From Streptomyces sp. AP-93 (lineage in GTDB: Bacteria; Actinomycetota; Actinomycetes; Streptomycetales; Streptomycetaceae), in the NCBI RefSeq assembly GCF_022808175.1, contig NZ_JALGBX010000044.1, positions 1 to 44,608 on the forward strand: a stretch of 44,608 bases of DNA, read 5' to 3'. Each line of letters opens with the position of its first letter. Positions within the stretch are counted from its first letter, which is position 1. Positions 1 through 7,929 of this stretch are shown here, piece after piece. The position numbers and the translations under genes were made by a program. The notes under the pieces are model-generated. The model was not told where the DNA came from. It saw nothing but the letters and a program-made list of their open reading frames with translations, and did not search any database.

Positions 1-136
1 CAGAGGGGACACAGTCATACCGGGCCCGGAGGCCAGTGGCCCCATTGCAGGACCGCGAAAAACATAACGGGGGGGGGGCCGCCGTCTCTCCGCCGCCGAC
101 CACCTCACCGTCCTCCTCCTCAAGAAGCGCTGGTCC

Positions 137-316
137 ATGACACACGCACTGCTGGCCGAGGTGGCCAGACTCACCAAGACCAGGATCGGCGCGACTCTCC
201 GGGACGCCACCCCCGTCCTCGCCGCACTCGGCTACTCCGTCCCCGTCGGCCCTCTCACCGTCACCACGGCACAGCAACTTGCCGCCCTCGCCGGACACGA
301 CCTCACGACGTCGTAA
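137..316 (+). pseudogene. Remnant of a transposase-like or helix-turn-helix ORF
   Basis: An open frame of 59 codons begins at the ATG at 137 and ends at TAA 314-316. The same frame stays open upstream to a stop at 65-67, and the upstream residues (around AADHLTVLLLKKRWSM) read like protein, so the ATG is probably internal to an older, longer gene. A run of ten G at 69-78 sits next to the upstream stop and could mark a frameshift. The residues look like a small helical DNA-binding segment of the type seen at one end of Streptomyces transposases, but I cannot name the family. It is probably a decayed fragment rather than a working gene. Confidence 0.3.
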
Positions 317-1272
317 CCCTCCACCAAGATCAAGGGGTTATTTATCGACAGCCCCCTGGCTCCAGCCCCTCCCGGGCCAGCTCCAGCCTCCCGGACAGCT
401 CAGCGACCTCGGCTTCCAGCTCTTCCACCCGAACCCGGGCGGCTGCCTCGCGGGCTTCCAACTCCTCGAACAGCGAGCCCATTCGCTACCGACCCCTCCT
501 CCACCACCACGGTAGAGACGAGAAGCCCCGAACACAGCCCCGATCAGTGTTCTCCCAGCTCAGCAGTTCCCTTCAGAGGAACTGCACCCTTCGCCGTTGG
601 CGCGTCGCTTGGCTGTCAGGCAGCCTCGTCTAGGCGGCGGGTTCGGATGCACGTGTGCAGGGAATCGAGGGGGATGGGCCGTGCGCGTCCCCCGGAAGCC
701 GGGCAGGACTCCCGACCGGATCAGGTGGTAGACCCGGCTGCGGCTTACTGCAGCGCTGCCATGGCCTCAGGAACGGTGAGCACTTGGTGGCCACCTCGCC
801 GCAGCGCTGTCGGAGTGCGACAGGCCGGCTAGCGGACGCACTGGCTGAAGCACTGGAGAGGGTGGCGCGGCTCCACCCTGAATGCGACCTAAAGAAGGAC
901 GGTGTCCCACGTCTTGTCACCGAGTACCGGATGGCCACCTGGGAAGCTGTTCCGGACAAGCTGCGTGATGGCGGCCCTTCCTGCCTGATTCGCCAAATCC
1001 GGCAGGTGGAGCGACCGATCCGCACGGCCGTCGATGGCCGCGCTACAAGGCTGGGCATGACGCTGAGATCGGCTTCTGTCAGCGCTCTCAGAACCGTGCG
1101 TCACCAGATCTGGCACTGCAGCCGGACCGCCACTTGCGCCCTCGACGTCCAGGTTGGTTGCCGGTGAGAGGGGGCACGCCATTCGAGCCTGGGCGTGGCG
1201 TAGATCAGCGTGGCGTGCTGCCAGTCAACAGCGGAGTGGGCAGGGTGGAGTGCAGTCTCATGGGAGGGCCGC
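317..1272. other. Gene-poor, degraded accessory stretch
   Basis: No convincing intact gene is visible. Frames on both strands are short, lack ribosome binding sites and do not show the third-position GC bias of real genes in this window. One stretch at about 830-1060 on the plus strand gives protein-like residues (around LAEALERVARLHPECD) with mixed codon use, which suggests an eroded coding remnant. Together with the remnant at 137-316 and the tRNA fossil at 2151-2188, this reads as the decayed end of an integrated element. Confidence 0.4.
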
Positions 1273-1995
1273 ATGGGTTCCGAGCATCCTGCCGACGAAG
1301 ATTCCCCAGAGCCTGGGGTCGAGACTCCGACTAGCTTCTGGAAGAGGTGGCTCTCAGGCTCCAAGGCGTGGCAGCCACTCCTGGCCGCCCTCGTTGCAGC
1401 GGGTGCTGCTATCTACGCAGCGCAGCTGGGAAATAATGATCCCCCAGAGCCTCCGAAGCCCCCGCAAGCTGAACAAAGAATCGCCCCCTTGGTGGAATCG
1501 CCTTCTGCTCATTCTGAACCCGAACCTATCGTGGGCTTGAAGCGGGAAAAAGAAGAAGTCCTGCCGAATGGGGAGAAGAGATTTTCCTATTGGGGAACGG
1601 TTGAGCGTTTGGCCCTTAATCGACGCCTGGGAATTGTGATCGGCCCAATTGGTCCTGTGGCGCCAGAGGTGAATCCTTATAGCCTTGAGGTAGAGGGAAG
1701 TGGGCAGTCCTGGGGTTCGCTGTCGATTGCTGAGGTGGATCGCACGGATGGAACCTGGCGGCTCACCACTGTAGTCGGAATGCTCGGCTCAGAAAAGGTC
1801 TTCGAGCCGTATGCAGTCCCCCAGGGGATGCATGAGGGATGCACTGGGGATAGTCCGTGCCCGGTTAAATACGGAAGTCCGGAGCAAGATAAAAATTGGG
1901 CAGCCCGGCCCCCATCGGTATCGGATGATCTTGCCGGCCTGGAGCGGTTGCGCTTCCGGGATCTACGCGAGGTCCAGGCCACCCCCACGAGGTGA
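1273..1995 (+). CDS. Hypothetical membrane-anchored protein
   Basis: A 240-residue protein. The ATG at 1273 is chosen because GGGAGG lies just upstream at 1262-1267; in-frame extension to 1210 lacks a clear site. Residues 1-30 are acidic and polar, followed by one transmembrane helix (about 33-52, WQPLLAALVAAGAAIYAAQL), a proline-rich spacer (about 55-85), and a soluble C-terminal domain containing WGTVERL and VIGPIGPV. Codon use is noticeably less GC-rich than in neighbouring genes, with AAA, GAA, ATT and AAT frequent, which suggests recent transfer. The topology implies a cytoplasmic or extracellular C-terminal domain on a short tether. I do not recognise the family. It stands alone, followed by the tRNA fossil. 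Confidence 0.6.
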   Translation: MGSEHPADEDSPEPGVETPTSFWKRWLSGSKAWQPLLAALVAAGAAIYAAQLGNNDPPEPPKPPQAEQRIAPLVESPSAHSEPEPIVGLKREKEEVLPNGEKRFSYWGTVERLALNRRLGIVIGPIGPVAPEVNPYSLEVEGSGQSWGSLSIAEVDRTDGTWRLTTVVGMLGSEKVFEPYAVPQGMHEGCTGDSPCPVKYGSPEQDKNWAARPPSVSDDLAGLERLRFRDLREVQATPTR

Positions 1996-2150
1996 ACCTC
2001 ACCCGTCGAAGGTCATTTTGTGGGGCGCCCGAGTCGGCGACATCAACGGTGGAGTACTTCGGCGTACGTCGGCGCATCTCGGTGAGCCTAGAGCCTGCGT
2101 GGTCGCGACACTGTGCGGCCCTAAGCTGCTCGCGGCGTCAAGGGGCACCT

Positions 2151-2188
2151 GCCTGCGGATCGGAAGGTTGCAAGGTTCGAGTCCTGCC
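2151..2188 (+). pseudogene. Decayed 3' half of a tRNA-Arg-like gene (possible att remnant)
   Basis: The segment resembles the anticodon-arm-to-T-arm half of actinobacterial tRNA-Arg, with a recognisable GGTTCGAGTCCTGCC T-arm and a GGATCGGAAGGTT variable region. There is an extra A in the 5' side of the T stem, the anticodon stem does not pair and no 5' half is present upstream, so it cannot fold into a tRNA. Integrative elements of actinomycetes often leave a tRNA 3' end at one junction. This could be such an attachment-site remnant for the element whose debris fills 1-2150. Confidence 0.4.
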
Positions 2189-2192
2189 AAGT

Positions 2193-2242
2193 GCACAGCC
2201 CAAGAGGCCCCCCGGTTCACCGGGGGGCCTCTTGGGCTGTGC
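2193..2242. terminator. Strong bidirectional hairpin terminator
   Basis: Perfect inverted repeat with 23-bp arms (2193-2215 and 2220-2242) around the tetraloop TTCA, followed on the plus strand by a T/C-rich tract. It follows directly on the tRNA-like fossil, as terminators commonly follow real tRNA genes, and separates the accessory stretch from the core genes downstream. Confidence 0.85.
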
Positions 2243-2426
2243 TTCTTCCCTCCCCTTGTCTCCCTCTCCTCTTCGTCGCCCTCCTCCTCAGTGATGAGGT
2301 CTGGCTCCGGGGAGTCACGGGGTGATCTGGCTCTGCCGGGGGACGCGGGGTGACGTGCGGCCCGGATACGGTTTCTTTGAGATCGACTCACCGGGAAAGC
2401 TCGCCGGGAAAGCAGGGGGAACTCAC

Positions 2427-2792
2427 ATGGGACTGTTCGGGAACGCGCACGCCGTGGATCCGGCGTCGGCACACCGCGAGTACGCGCGGCTGCTGGGGCA
2501 GGGGGAGCAGGTGCATGCCGCGTATCTGCTGATCCGCGACACGATCCTGTTCACCGACCGGCGGCTCGTGCTCATCGACAAGCAGGGGCTCACGGGGAAG
2601 AAGGTGGAGTACCACTCGATTCCGTACCGGAGCATCACGCACTTCTCCGTGGAGACCGCCGGCCACTTCGACCTGGACGCGGAGCTGAAGATATGGCTCT
2701 CCGGGAGCTCGGTGCCGATAGCGAAGACCTTCACGAAGGGCGTCGACATCTATGAGGTCCAGGCAATCCTGACGCAGTTCGTCGCCCGCTAG
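2427..2792 (+). CDS. PH domain-containing protein (bPH family)
   Basis: A 121-residue soluble protein that appears to be almost entirely one bacterial pleckstrin-homology-like domain. The motifs TDRRLVLIDKQG, KKVEYHSIPYRSITHFSVE and DAELKIW are typical of this family (beta strands followed by a C-terminal helix ending in IYEVQAILTQFVA). The ATG at 2427 follows a purine-rich site at 2412-2420 (GCAGGGGGA). The length matches the family's usual 120-130 residues. The role of these proteins is poorly known; membrane-stress or scaffolding functions have been suggested for relatives. It appears monocistronic. Confidence 0.85.
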   Translation: MGLFGNAHAVDPASAHREYARLLGQGEQVHAAYLLIRDTILFTDRRLVLIDKQGLTGKKVEYHSIPYRSITHFSVETAGHFDLDAELKIWLSGSSVPIAKTFTKGVDIYEVQAILTQFVAR

Positions 2793-2907
2793 CCGGGCCG
2801 GGGGAGGAGAGGGAGGGGTCGGGCCGAACCCTGTTCGGTCACGGGGGGTGATTTCGGGATCAGGTAGCGTTTCCGCGAGGGTTTGCGGGGACGCAGGAGG
2901 AAGTGCG

Positions 2908-3093
2908 GTGGACGACATCGACCGGGCGCTGATCCAGCGCCGCCAGGAGGACGCGGGCCGGCCGTACGCGGCGCCGGCGGCCTCCGTCGGCAGCGGGGTG
3001 CCGGGCCACGTGACGGTCGACCCCACGGGTGTCAGCGGGACGCGGGCCACCGTCGTTCTGGAGACCTTCTTCGAGCGACCGCTCCCCCTGTGA
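2908..3093 (+). CDS. Small hypothetical protein coupled to the DUF2797 gene
   Basis: A 61-residue protein starting at GTG 2908, preceded by a near-ideal GCAGGAGG at 2893-2900. It begins VDDIDRALIQRRQEDAG, an amphipathic helix, continues with a Gly/Pro/Ala linker and ends in two predicted beta strands (TVVLETFF). Its TGA overlaps the GTG of the next gene in a GTGA arrangement, so the two are probably translated together. No family is recognised. The strong ribosome site and the coupled stop make it more likely real than a chance frame. Confidence 0.6.
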   Translation: MDDIDRALIQRRQEDAGRPYAAPAASVGSGVPGHVTVDPTGVSGTRATVVLETFFERPLPL

Positions 3094-3983
3094 CCTGGTG
3101 GTGCACCGGCCTCCGGTGGAATGACGGCCGGCCTGCCATGGGCTGGTACGGGCGGGGACCGGGACGGGGAGAGCGCACCAGCCTCCTCGCGTACGGGCAG
3201 CCGCTAGCCTTCGCTGCCAGGGGAGAGCGGCACTGCCTCGGCATCCGAAGGGCCGGACGGCGGACGCCCTGCCCGACGGAGCGGACCGTTCCGGGCCGGA
3301 CGGGGAACGCCCAGTGCCCCGAGTGCGCCGGCCTGGACCGTTCCTTCTCGGTGGCGGCCGATACCAACGCCGGTGATCCGCGTACCTACCGGGTGTACCT
3401 CGCCTGGTTCGGGACCGGGCTGGTCAAGGTCGGCATCACCGCCGAGGAGCGGGGGTCCGTCCGGCTGCTGGAGCAAGGGGCGGTGGCCTGGGCCTGGCTG
3501 GGGCGCGGGCCGCTGATGGCGACCCGCCGGACCGAGGAACTGCTGCGGGCCGCGCTCGGAGTGCCCGACCGGATCGCCTATGCCCGTAAGCGGTCCGTGC
3601 GGGGAGCGCTGCCGCCGGGGCCCGAGCGGGCGGCGGAGGTCGCAGCCTTGCACGCACGGGCAGCGGCGCTGGAGGGGTGGCCGGAGTCGCTGGAGAGGCT
3701 GGAGTGCGAGGTGACCGACCATGCCGGGGCGTTCGGGCTCGACGCGGTGCCCGGCCCTGCCCGGGTGATCACCGAGATGGTGCCCGGCGGGACCGTCGCG
3801 GGCCGGCTCGTCGGGGCGGCAGGGCCCGATCTGCACTTCGCCGACGGGCTCGTCGTGGATTCCCGGCTGCTCGCGGGATGGGAGCTGGTGGCGCCCGGGG
3901 AGGGCGATGCCACCGATGTGCCCGTGGCGGGGATCCCGAGCACCGGGCGGGATGCCGCCGCCGCGCAGGACGGGCTGTTCTGA
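3090..3983 (+). CDS. DUF2797 domain-containing protein
   Basis: A 297-residue protein. The GTG start at 3090 is chosen for its 4-nt overlap with the upstream small gene and because it gives the family-like opening (WWCTGLRW). Features include an N-terminal beta-rich region, a Cys pair around QCPECAGLDRS that may bind metal together with an upstream HCLG, and the central YRVYLAWFGTGLVKVGIT segment, which resembles the GIY-YIG-like core of this family. The function is unknown; the GIY-YIG resemblance is structural inference, not evidence of nuclease activity. The C-terminal third is acidic and less conserved-looking. A tetranucleotide repeat begins directly after its stop. Confidence 0.8.
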   Translation: MTWWCTGLRWNDGRPAMGWYGRGPGRGERTSLLAYGQPLAFAARGERHCLGIRRAGRRTPCPTERTVPGRTGNAQCPECAGLDRSFSVAADTNAGDPRTYRVYLAWFGTGLVKVGITAEERGSVRLLEQGAVAWAWLGRGPLMATRRTEELLRAALGVPDRIAYARKRSVRGALPPGPERAAEVAALHARAAALEGWPESLERLECEVTDHAGAFGLDAVPGPARVITEMVPGGTVAGRLVGAAGPDLHFADGLVVDSRLLAGWELVAPGEGDATDVPVAGIPSTGRDAAAAQDGLF

Positions 3984-4048
3984 CCCGACCGACCGACCGA
4001 CCGACCGACCGACCGGGCGGGCGGCCGACCGGACGACCGACCGACCCG
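3984..4048 (+). repeat. CCGA tetranucleotide microsatellite
   Basis: The CCGA/GACC unit is repeated about eight times without interruption and then imperfectly, beginning right after the DUF2797 stop codon. It lies between two genes and codes for nothing recognisable. Such tracts are prone to slippage. Confidence 0.85.
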
Positions 4049-4144
4049 GTGAGGAGTGGGGCAAGGTCAAAACTTGGATCCCTTTCGCCGTCCGGGCCGT
4101 TTTCCGGTGGACATGCCACGTACCGGCCGCGGAGGGTGGTGGGC

Positions 4145-4486
4145 ATGACCATTCAGCCTGTGCAGGCCTTCGAACCGCCTTATGTCATCAGTGTGTTCAC
4201 CAGCGTCCGGACCCCCGAGGACAGCGGCTACACCGAGACCCTCGACCGGATGACCGAGCTCGTCAGCGGGAACCCGGGTTTCCTCGGCTACGAGTCCGCG
4301 CGGACGCCCGGCGGGCTCGGGATCACCGTCGCCTACTTCCGCGACCACGAGTCCCTCGCCCTCTGGCGCCAGGAGATGGAGCACCAGGCGGCGATGAAGC
4401 AGGGCCGCGCCGACTGGTACGAGAGCTACACGCTGCACATCGCCACGGTCGAGCGGAGCCACGGCTTTGTCCGCGAAGACGGCTGA
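4145..4486 (+). CDS. Antibiotic biosynthesis monooxygenase (ABM) domain protein
   Basis: A 113-residue single-domain protein of the dimeric alpha-beta barrel (ABM) superfamily. The strand YVISVFTSVRT, helix YTETLDRMTELVSGNPGFLGYESARTP and the later strand GITVAYFRDHESLALWRQ are typical. Members use no cofactor or act as small heme- or substrate-binding oxygenases, so the substrate cannot be predicted. The GGAGGGTGGTGGGC stretch before the ATG supplies the ribosome site. Its last 20 bases overlap the start of the amidohydrolase gene, so the two are probably one functional unit handling a common metabolite. Confidence 0.85.
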   Translation: MTIQPVQAFEPPYVISVFTSVRTPEDSGYTETLDRMTELVSGNPGFLGYESARTPGGLGITVAYFRDHESLALWRQEMEHQAAMKQGRADWYESYTLHIATVERSHGFVREDG

Positions 4487-5348
4487 GGCCGTCCGGGCGT
4501 TCCGGGAGCGGCTCGGGGTGCCCGGGCTGGTCGACGTACACACCCACTTCATGCCCGAACGGGTCCTGGACAAGGTGTGGGACTACTTCGACGCGGTCGG
4601 CCCGCTGACCGGCGTCGAATGGCCCATCACCTACCGGCACGAGGAGGAGCAGCGGGTCGCGCTGCTCCGGGAGTTCGGGGTCCGGGCCTTCACCGCCATG
4701 CTCTACCCGCACAAGCCGGCCATGGCCGCATGGCTCAACTCCTGGTCCGCCGGTTTCGCCGCCCGCACCCCCGACTGCCTGCACACCGCGACCTTCTTCC
4801 CGGAGGACGGGGTGCGGGAGTACGTCGGCCAGGCCGTCGCGGCGGGGGCCCGGGTCTTCAAGGCCCACCTCCAGGTGGGCGGGTACGACCCCACCGACGA
4901 CCGGCTCGACCCGGTCTGGGGTCTCCTCGCCGAGGCCGGGATCCCGACGGTCGTGCACTGCGGTTCGGGGCCCGTCCCGGGGAAGCACACCGGCCCCGAG
5001 CCGATCGCCCGGCTGCTGGCCCGCCACCCCCGGCTGCCGCTGATCGTCGCGCACATGGGGATGCCGGAGTACGCGGACTTCCTCGACCTCGCCGACCGGT
5101 ACTCCGAGGTCCGCCTCGACACCACCATGGCCTTCACCGACTTCTCGGAGCAGTTCAGCGGCTTCCCGCCGCAGGACCGCGGCCGGCTCGCCGACCTCGG
5201 TGACCGAATCCTGCTGGGCACCGACTTCCCGAACATCCCCTACCCCTACGAGCACCAGCTCGAGGCCCTCGAACGGCTCGGCCTCGGCGACGCCTGGCTG
5301 CGCGCCGTCTGTCACGACAACGGAGCCCGGCTCTTCCGCCTGGGCTGA
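4467..5348 (+). CDS. Amidohydrolase family protein (Amidohydro_2 type)
   Basis: A 293-residue TIM-barrel hydrolase of the ACMS-decarboxylase/amidohydrolase_2 group. Visible metal-site motifs in order are VDVHTHF (His25 and His27), VVHCGSG, VAHMGMPEY and LGTDFPN with the catalytic Asp. A lysine in VFKAHLQ lies where the family often has an active-site residue. The TTG at 4467 is the start that keeps the N-terminal helix before the first strand; it lies inside the end of the ABM gene, implying translational coupling. It likely hydrolyses or decarboxylates a small carboxylic substrate in the cytoplasm; the substrate is unknown. Confidence 0.85.
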   Translation: MSAKTAEAVRAFRERLGVPGLVDVHTHFMPERVLDKVWDYFDAVGPLTGVEWPITYRHEEEQRVALLREFGVRAFTAMLYPHKPAMAAWLNSWSAGFAARTPDCLHTATFFPEDGVREYVGQAVAAGARVFKAHLQVGGYDPTDDRLDPVWGLLAEAGIPTVVHCGSGPVPGKHTGPEPIARLLARHPRLPLIVAHMGMPEYADFLDLADRYSEVRLDTTMAFTDFSEQFSGFPPQDRGRLADLGDRILLGTDFPNIPYPYEHQLEALERLGLGDAWLRAVCHDNGARLFRLG

Positions 5349-5362
5349 GGGGCGGGAGGGGT

Positions 5363-5381
5363 TTCTCAGGGAATTCACAGG
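5363..5381 (+). promoter_or_regulatory. Direct repeats upstream of the two-component operon
   Basis: Two 8-bp copies of TTCNCAGG (5363-5370 and 5374-5381) lie 11 bp apart, start to start, followed by a partial third copy (TTCAGG at 5382). Same-face direct repeats about one helical turn apart are the usual binding pattern for OmpR/PhoB-type regulators. They lie 44 bp before the regulator's own ATG, suggesting autoregulation. Confidence 0.5.
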
Positions 5382-5424
5382 TTCAGGCAAGAGCGCTCTC
5401 ACGGGCGGCGGCCAGCGTGTACGC

Positions 5425-6192
5425 ATGACTGCGACGACCACCTCCCACGCGTCCACGTCCACCGGCAACCACACGGCCCTCGTCCGGCCCGACGGCAGCC
5501 CGTGCCGGGTCCTCGTCGTGGACGACGAGGCCGCCCTCTCCGAGCTGCTCTCGATGGCCCTGCGCTACGAGGGCTGCGAGGTCCGCAGCGCGGGCGACGG
5601 CGCGGGCGCGGTGCGCGCGGCACGGGAGTTCCGGCCCGACGTCGTCCTGCTCGACATCATGCTCCCCGATATGGACGGGCTGGCCGTCCTGGGCCGCCTG
5701 CGGCGGGAGCTCCCGCACGTACCGGTGCTGTTCCTGACCGCGAAGGACTCGGTCGAGGACCGCATCGCGGGTCTGACGGCGGGCGGCGACGACTACGTCA
5801 CCAAGCCGTTCAGCCTGGAGGAGGTCGTCGCCCGGCTGCGCGGCCTGGTCCGGCGCTCCGGCGCGGCGCAGGCCGCGCGCGGCGGGTCGGTGCTGGAGGT
5901 CGGAGACCTGCGGCTCGACGAGGACAGCCACGAGGTGACCCGGGGCGGTCAGGACGTCCATCTGACCGCGACCGAGTTCGAGCTGCTGCGCTACCTGATG
6001 CGCAACCCGCGCCGGGTACTGAGCAAGGCGCAGATCCTGGACCGCGTGTGGTCGTACGACTTCGGCGGCCAGGCCAACGTGGTCGAGCTGTACATCTCCT
6101 ACCTGCGGCGCAAGCTGGAGAGCGGAACCGGCCTCCCGCCGATGATCCACACCCGCCGCGGCGCCGGCTACCTGATCAAGCCGGCCGACTAG
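5425..6192 (+). CDS. OmpR/PhoB-family response regulator
   Basis: A 255-residue regulator. The receiver domain (about 27-145) has the acidic pair Asp33/Asp34, phospho-acceptor Asp77 in VVLLDIMLPDMDG, Thr105 and Lys127. The winged-helix effector domain (about 155-255) has LTATEFELLRYLM, the recognition region VVELYISYLRRKL and the wing HTRRGAGYLI. The first 26 residues are a Thr/Ser-rich extension. The ATG at 5425 follows a GGCGGCGGCCAG stretch and lacks a strong ribosome site. The stop overlaps the kinase start by one base. Phosphorylated by the kinase, it probably controls this operon and perhaps cell-surface genes. Confidence 0.95.
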   Translation: MTATTTSHASTSTGNHTALVRPDGSPCRVLVVDDEAALSELLSMALRYEGCEVRSAGDGAGAVRAAREFRPDVVLLDIMLPDMDGLAVLGRLRRELPHVPVLFLTAKDSVEDRIAGLTAGGDDYVTKPFSLEEVVARLRGLVRRSGAAQAARGGSVLEVGDLRLDEDSHEVTRGGQDVHLTATEFELLRYLMRNPRRVLSKAQILDRVWSYDFGGQANVVELYISYLRRKLESGTGLPPMIHTRRGAGYLIKPAD

Positions 6193-7904
6193 TGGCGGCC
6201 GCGCGGTCCCGCGGTCCCCGCGGCCCCCGCGGCCCCCGCCGTGCCCGCCGGCCGGGCCGCCCCGCGCGTTCCTCCGGCCCCCGCCCCCGCCCCCGCCGCC
6301 CGCGCCGGAGCCGGCGGCCCTGGTCGCTGCGGACCCGGCTCGTCGTCTCGGCGGTGGCCCTCATCGCAGTGGTCGGCGCGGCCATCAGCACCGTCACCAC
6401 CGTCGCGCTGCGCTCGTACCTGGTCGACAAGGTCGACCAACAGCTGCGCGTCTCCGTCGAGATGGCGAGCCGCCCCAGCCCGGTCAAGTTCCCCCGGGAG
6501 AACAACCTCGGCGTCGTCATGGGGCCCGGATCTCCGCTGGGTGCCGTCGGGGTCCGCCTCGACGCCTCGGGGAAGCCCGTCGAGAGCGTCCGCAGCGAAC
6601 GCGGTGCGGCCGTCGGCGGATCCGGGTCCGGCGGCCACCCGCCCCTGACCCCGGCCCAGGCCTCCGTCCTCGCCGGGGCCGCGCACAAGGCCGCCGACGG
6701 CCGTTCCGGCGACCCGGTCGAACTGAAGCTGCCCGGCCTCGGCGGCTACCGGGTACTGACCGCGCCCGTCGGCGGCAGCGGCGGCAGCGGCAGCATCGTC
6801 ATCGGATTCCCGCTCTCGGACGTCGACTCCACCGTGCACACCCTGATCGCGGTGGAAGTCTTCGTCACCCTCGCCGGGCTGATCGCCGCTTCCCTCGCCG
6901 GACAGGTCCTGGTCGGTGTCGCCCTGCGCCCGCTGCGCCGGGTCGCCGCCACCGCCACCCGGGTCTCCGAACTCACCCTGCACAGCGGCGAGCCCGCCCT
7001 CCACGAGCGGGTCCCCGACGCCGAGGCCGACCCCCGTACCGAGGTCGGGCAGGTCGGCGCCGCCCTGAACCGGATGCTGGGCCACGTCTCCTCGGCCCTG
7101 ACCGCACGCCAGCAGAGCGAGACCCGGGTCCGCCAGTTCGTCGCCGACGCCAGCCACGAGCTGCGCACCCCGCTGGCCTCGATCCGCGGCTACGCCGAAC
7201 TGACCCGCCGGGGCCGCGAGGAGCCGGGCCCCGACACCCGGCACGCCCTCGGGCGGATCGAGTCCGAAGCCACCCGGATGACCGGTCTGGTGGAGGACCT
7301 GCTGCTGCTGGCCCGGCTCGACGCGGGCCGCCCGCTGTCCACCTGCGACACCGATCTGGCCCCGCTGGTCGTGGACGCCGTCAGCGACGCCAGGGCCGCC
7401 GGCCAGGACCACCACTGGCGTCTGGAACTCCCCGAGGAGCCGGCGCCCGTCCACGCCGACCCGGCCCGGATCCAGCAAGTACTGGTGAACCTGCTGGCCA
7501 ACGCCCGGACCCACACCCCGCCCGGCACCACCGTCACGGCGCATGTTTCACGTGAAACATCCGCCGTCCGGCTCCGGATCGAGGACGACGGCCCCGGTAT
7601 CCCGCCCGAACTGCTGCCCCACGTCTTCGAGCGCTTCGCCCGGGGCGACGCCTCCCGCTCCCGCTCGGCGGGCTCCACCGGCCTCGGCCTGGCCATCGTG
7701 GCCGCCGTGGTCTCGGCCCACGGCGGGCACGTCGGCGTCCGCAGCGCCCCCGGCCACACCTCCTTCGAGGTCCTGCTCCCCCTGGCCGACCCGGCGACCC
7801 CGGCCGTCTCCGGAGCCCTCACCGCCCCGGCCCCCGCCCCGGCCCCCGCCTCAGTCGCGCAGCCGAACTCACAGACGGGCCACAGGATCAGCACACAGCG
7901 GTGA
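6192..7904 (+). CDS. Sensor histidine kinase of the two-component pair
   Basis: A 570-residue membrane kinase. The first 43 residues are almost all Arg, Pro, Gly and Ala, an unusual positively charged tail. Transmembrane helix 1 is at about 46-72, an extracytoplasmic sensor with Gly/Ser runs at about 73-215, helix 2 at about 217-245, then HAMP, HisKA with phospho-acceptor His322 in SHELRTPLAS, and a HATPase domain with N-box (LVNLLANARTH), DDGPGIP and GSTGLGLAIV. All catalytic motifs are intact. The GTG start overlaps the regulator stop. A perfect parS site lies inside the HATPase coding sequence, encoding the segment AHVSRETS. Confidence 0.95.
   Translation: MAAARSRGPRGPRGPRRARRPGRPARSSGPRPRPRRPRRSRRPWSLRTRLVVSAVALIAVVGAAISTVTTVALRSYLVDKVDQQLRVSVEMASRPSPVKFPRENNLGVVMGPGSPLGAVGVRLDASGKPVESVRSERGAAVGGSGSGGHPPLTPAQASVLAGAAHKAADGRSGDPVELKLPGLGGYRVLTAPVGGSGGSGSIVIGFPLSDVDSTVHTLIAVEVFVTLAGLIAASLAGQVLVGVALRPLRRVAATATRVSELTLHSGEPALHERVPDAEADPRTEVGQVGAALNRMLGHVSSALTARQQSETRVRQFVADASHELRTPLASIRGYAELTRRGREEPGPDTRHALGRIESEATRMTGLVEDLLLLARLDAGRPLSTCDTDLAPLVVDAVSDARAAGQDHHWRLELPEEPAPVHADPARIQQVLVNLLANARTHTPPGTTVTAHVSRETSAVRLRIEDDGPGIPPELLPHVFERFARGDASRSRSAGSTGLGLAIVAAVVSAHGGHVGVRSAPGHTSFEVLLPLADPATPAVSGALTAPAPAPAPASVAQPNSQTGHRISTQR
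7543..7560. promoter_or_regulatory. parS: parS centromere site (ParB binding) inside a kinase gene
   Basis: A perfect 18-bp palindrome, ATGTTTCACGTGAAACAT, containing the canonical Streptomyces parS core GTTTCACGTGAAAC at 7545-7558. ParB binds such sites, which cluster around the replication origin in Streptomyces, and loads there to form the segregation complex. It is AT-rich compared with its surroundings and lies within the HATPase coding region. Confidence 0.93.
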
Positions 7905-7929
7905 CAGCCCGGCCCGGGAGGGTCGGGGC

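Noticed and set aside
3984..4048. CCGA repeat as an iteron or origin
   Set aside because: A pure 4-bp microsatellite with no nearby replication gene; iterons are longer and spaced by a helical turn.
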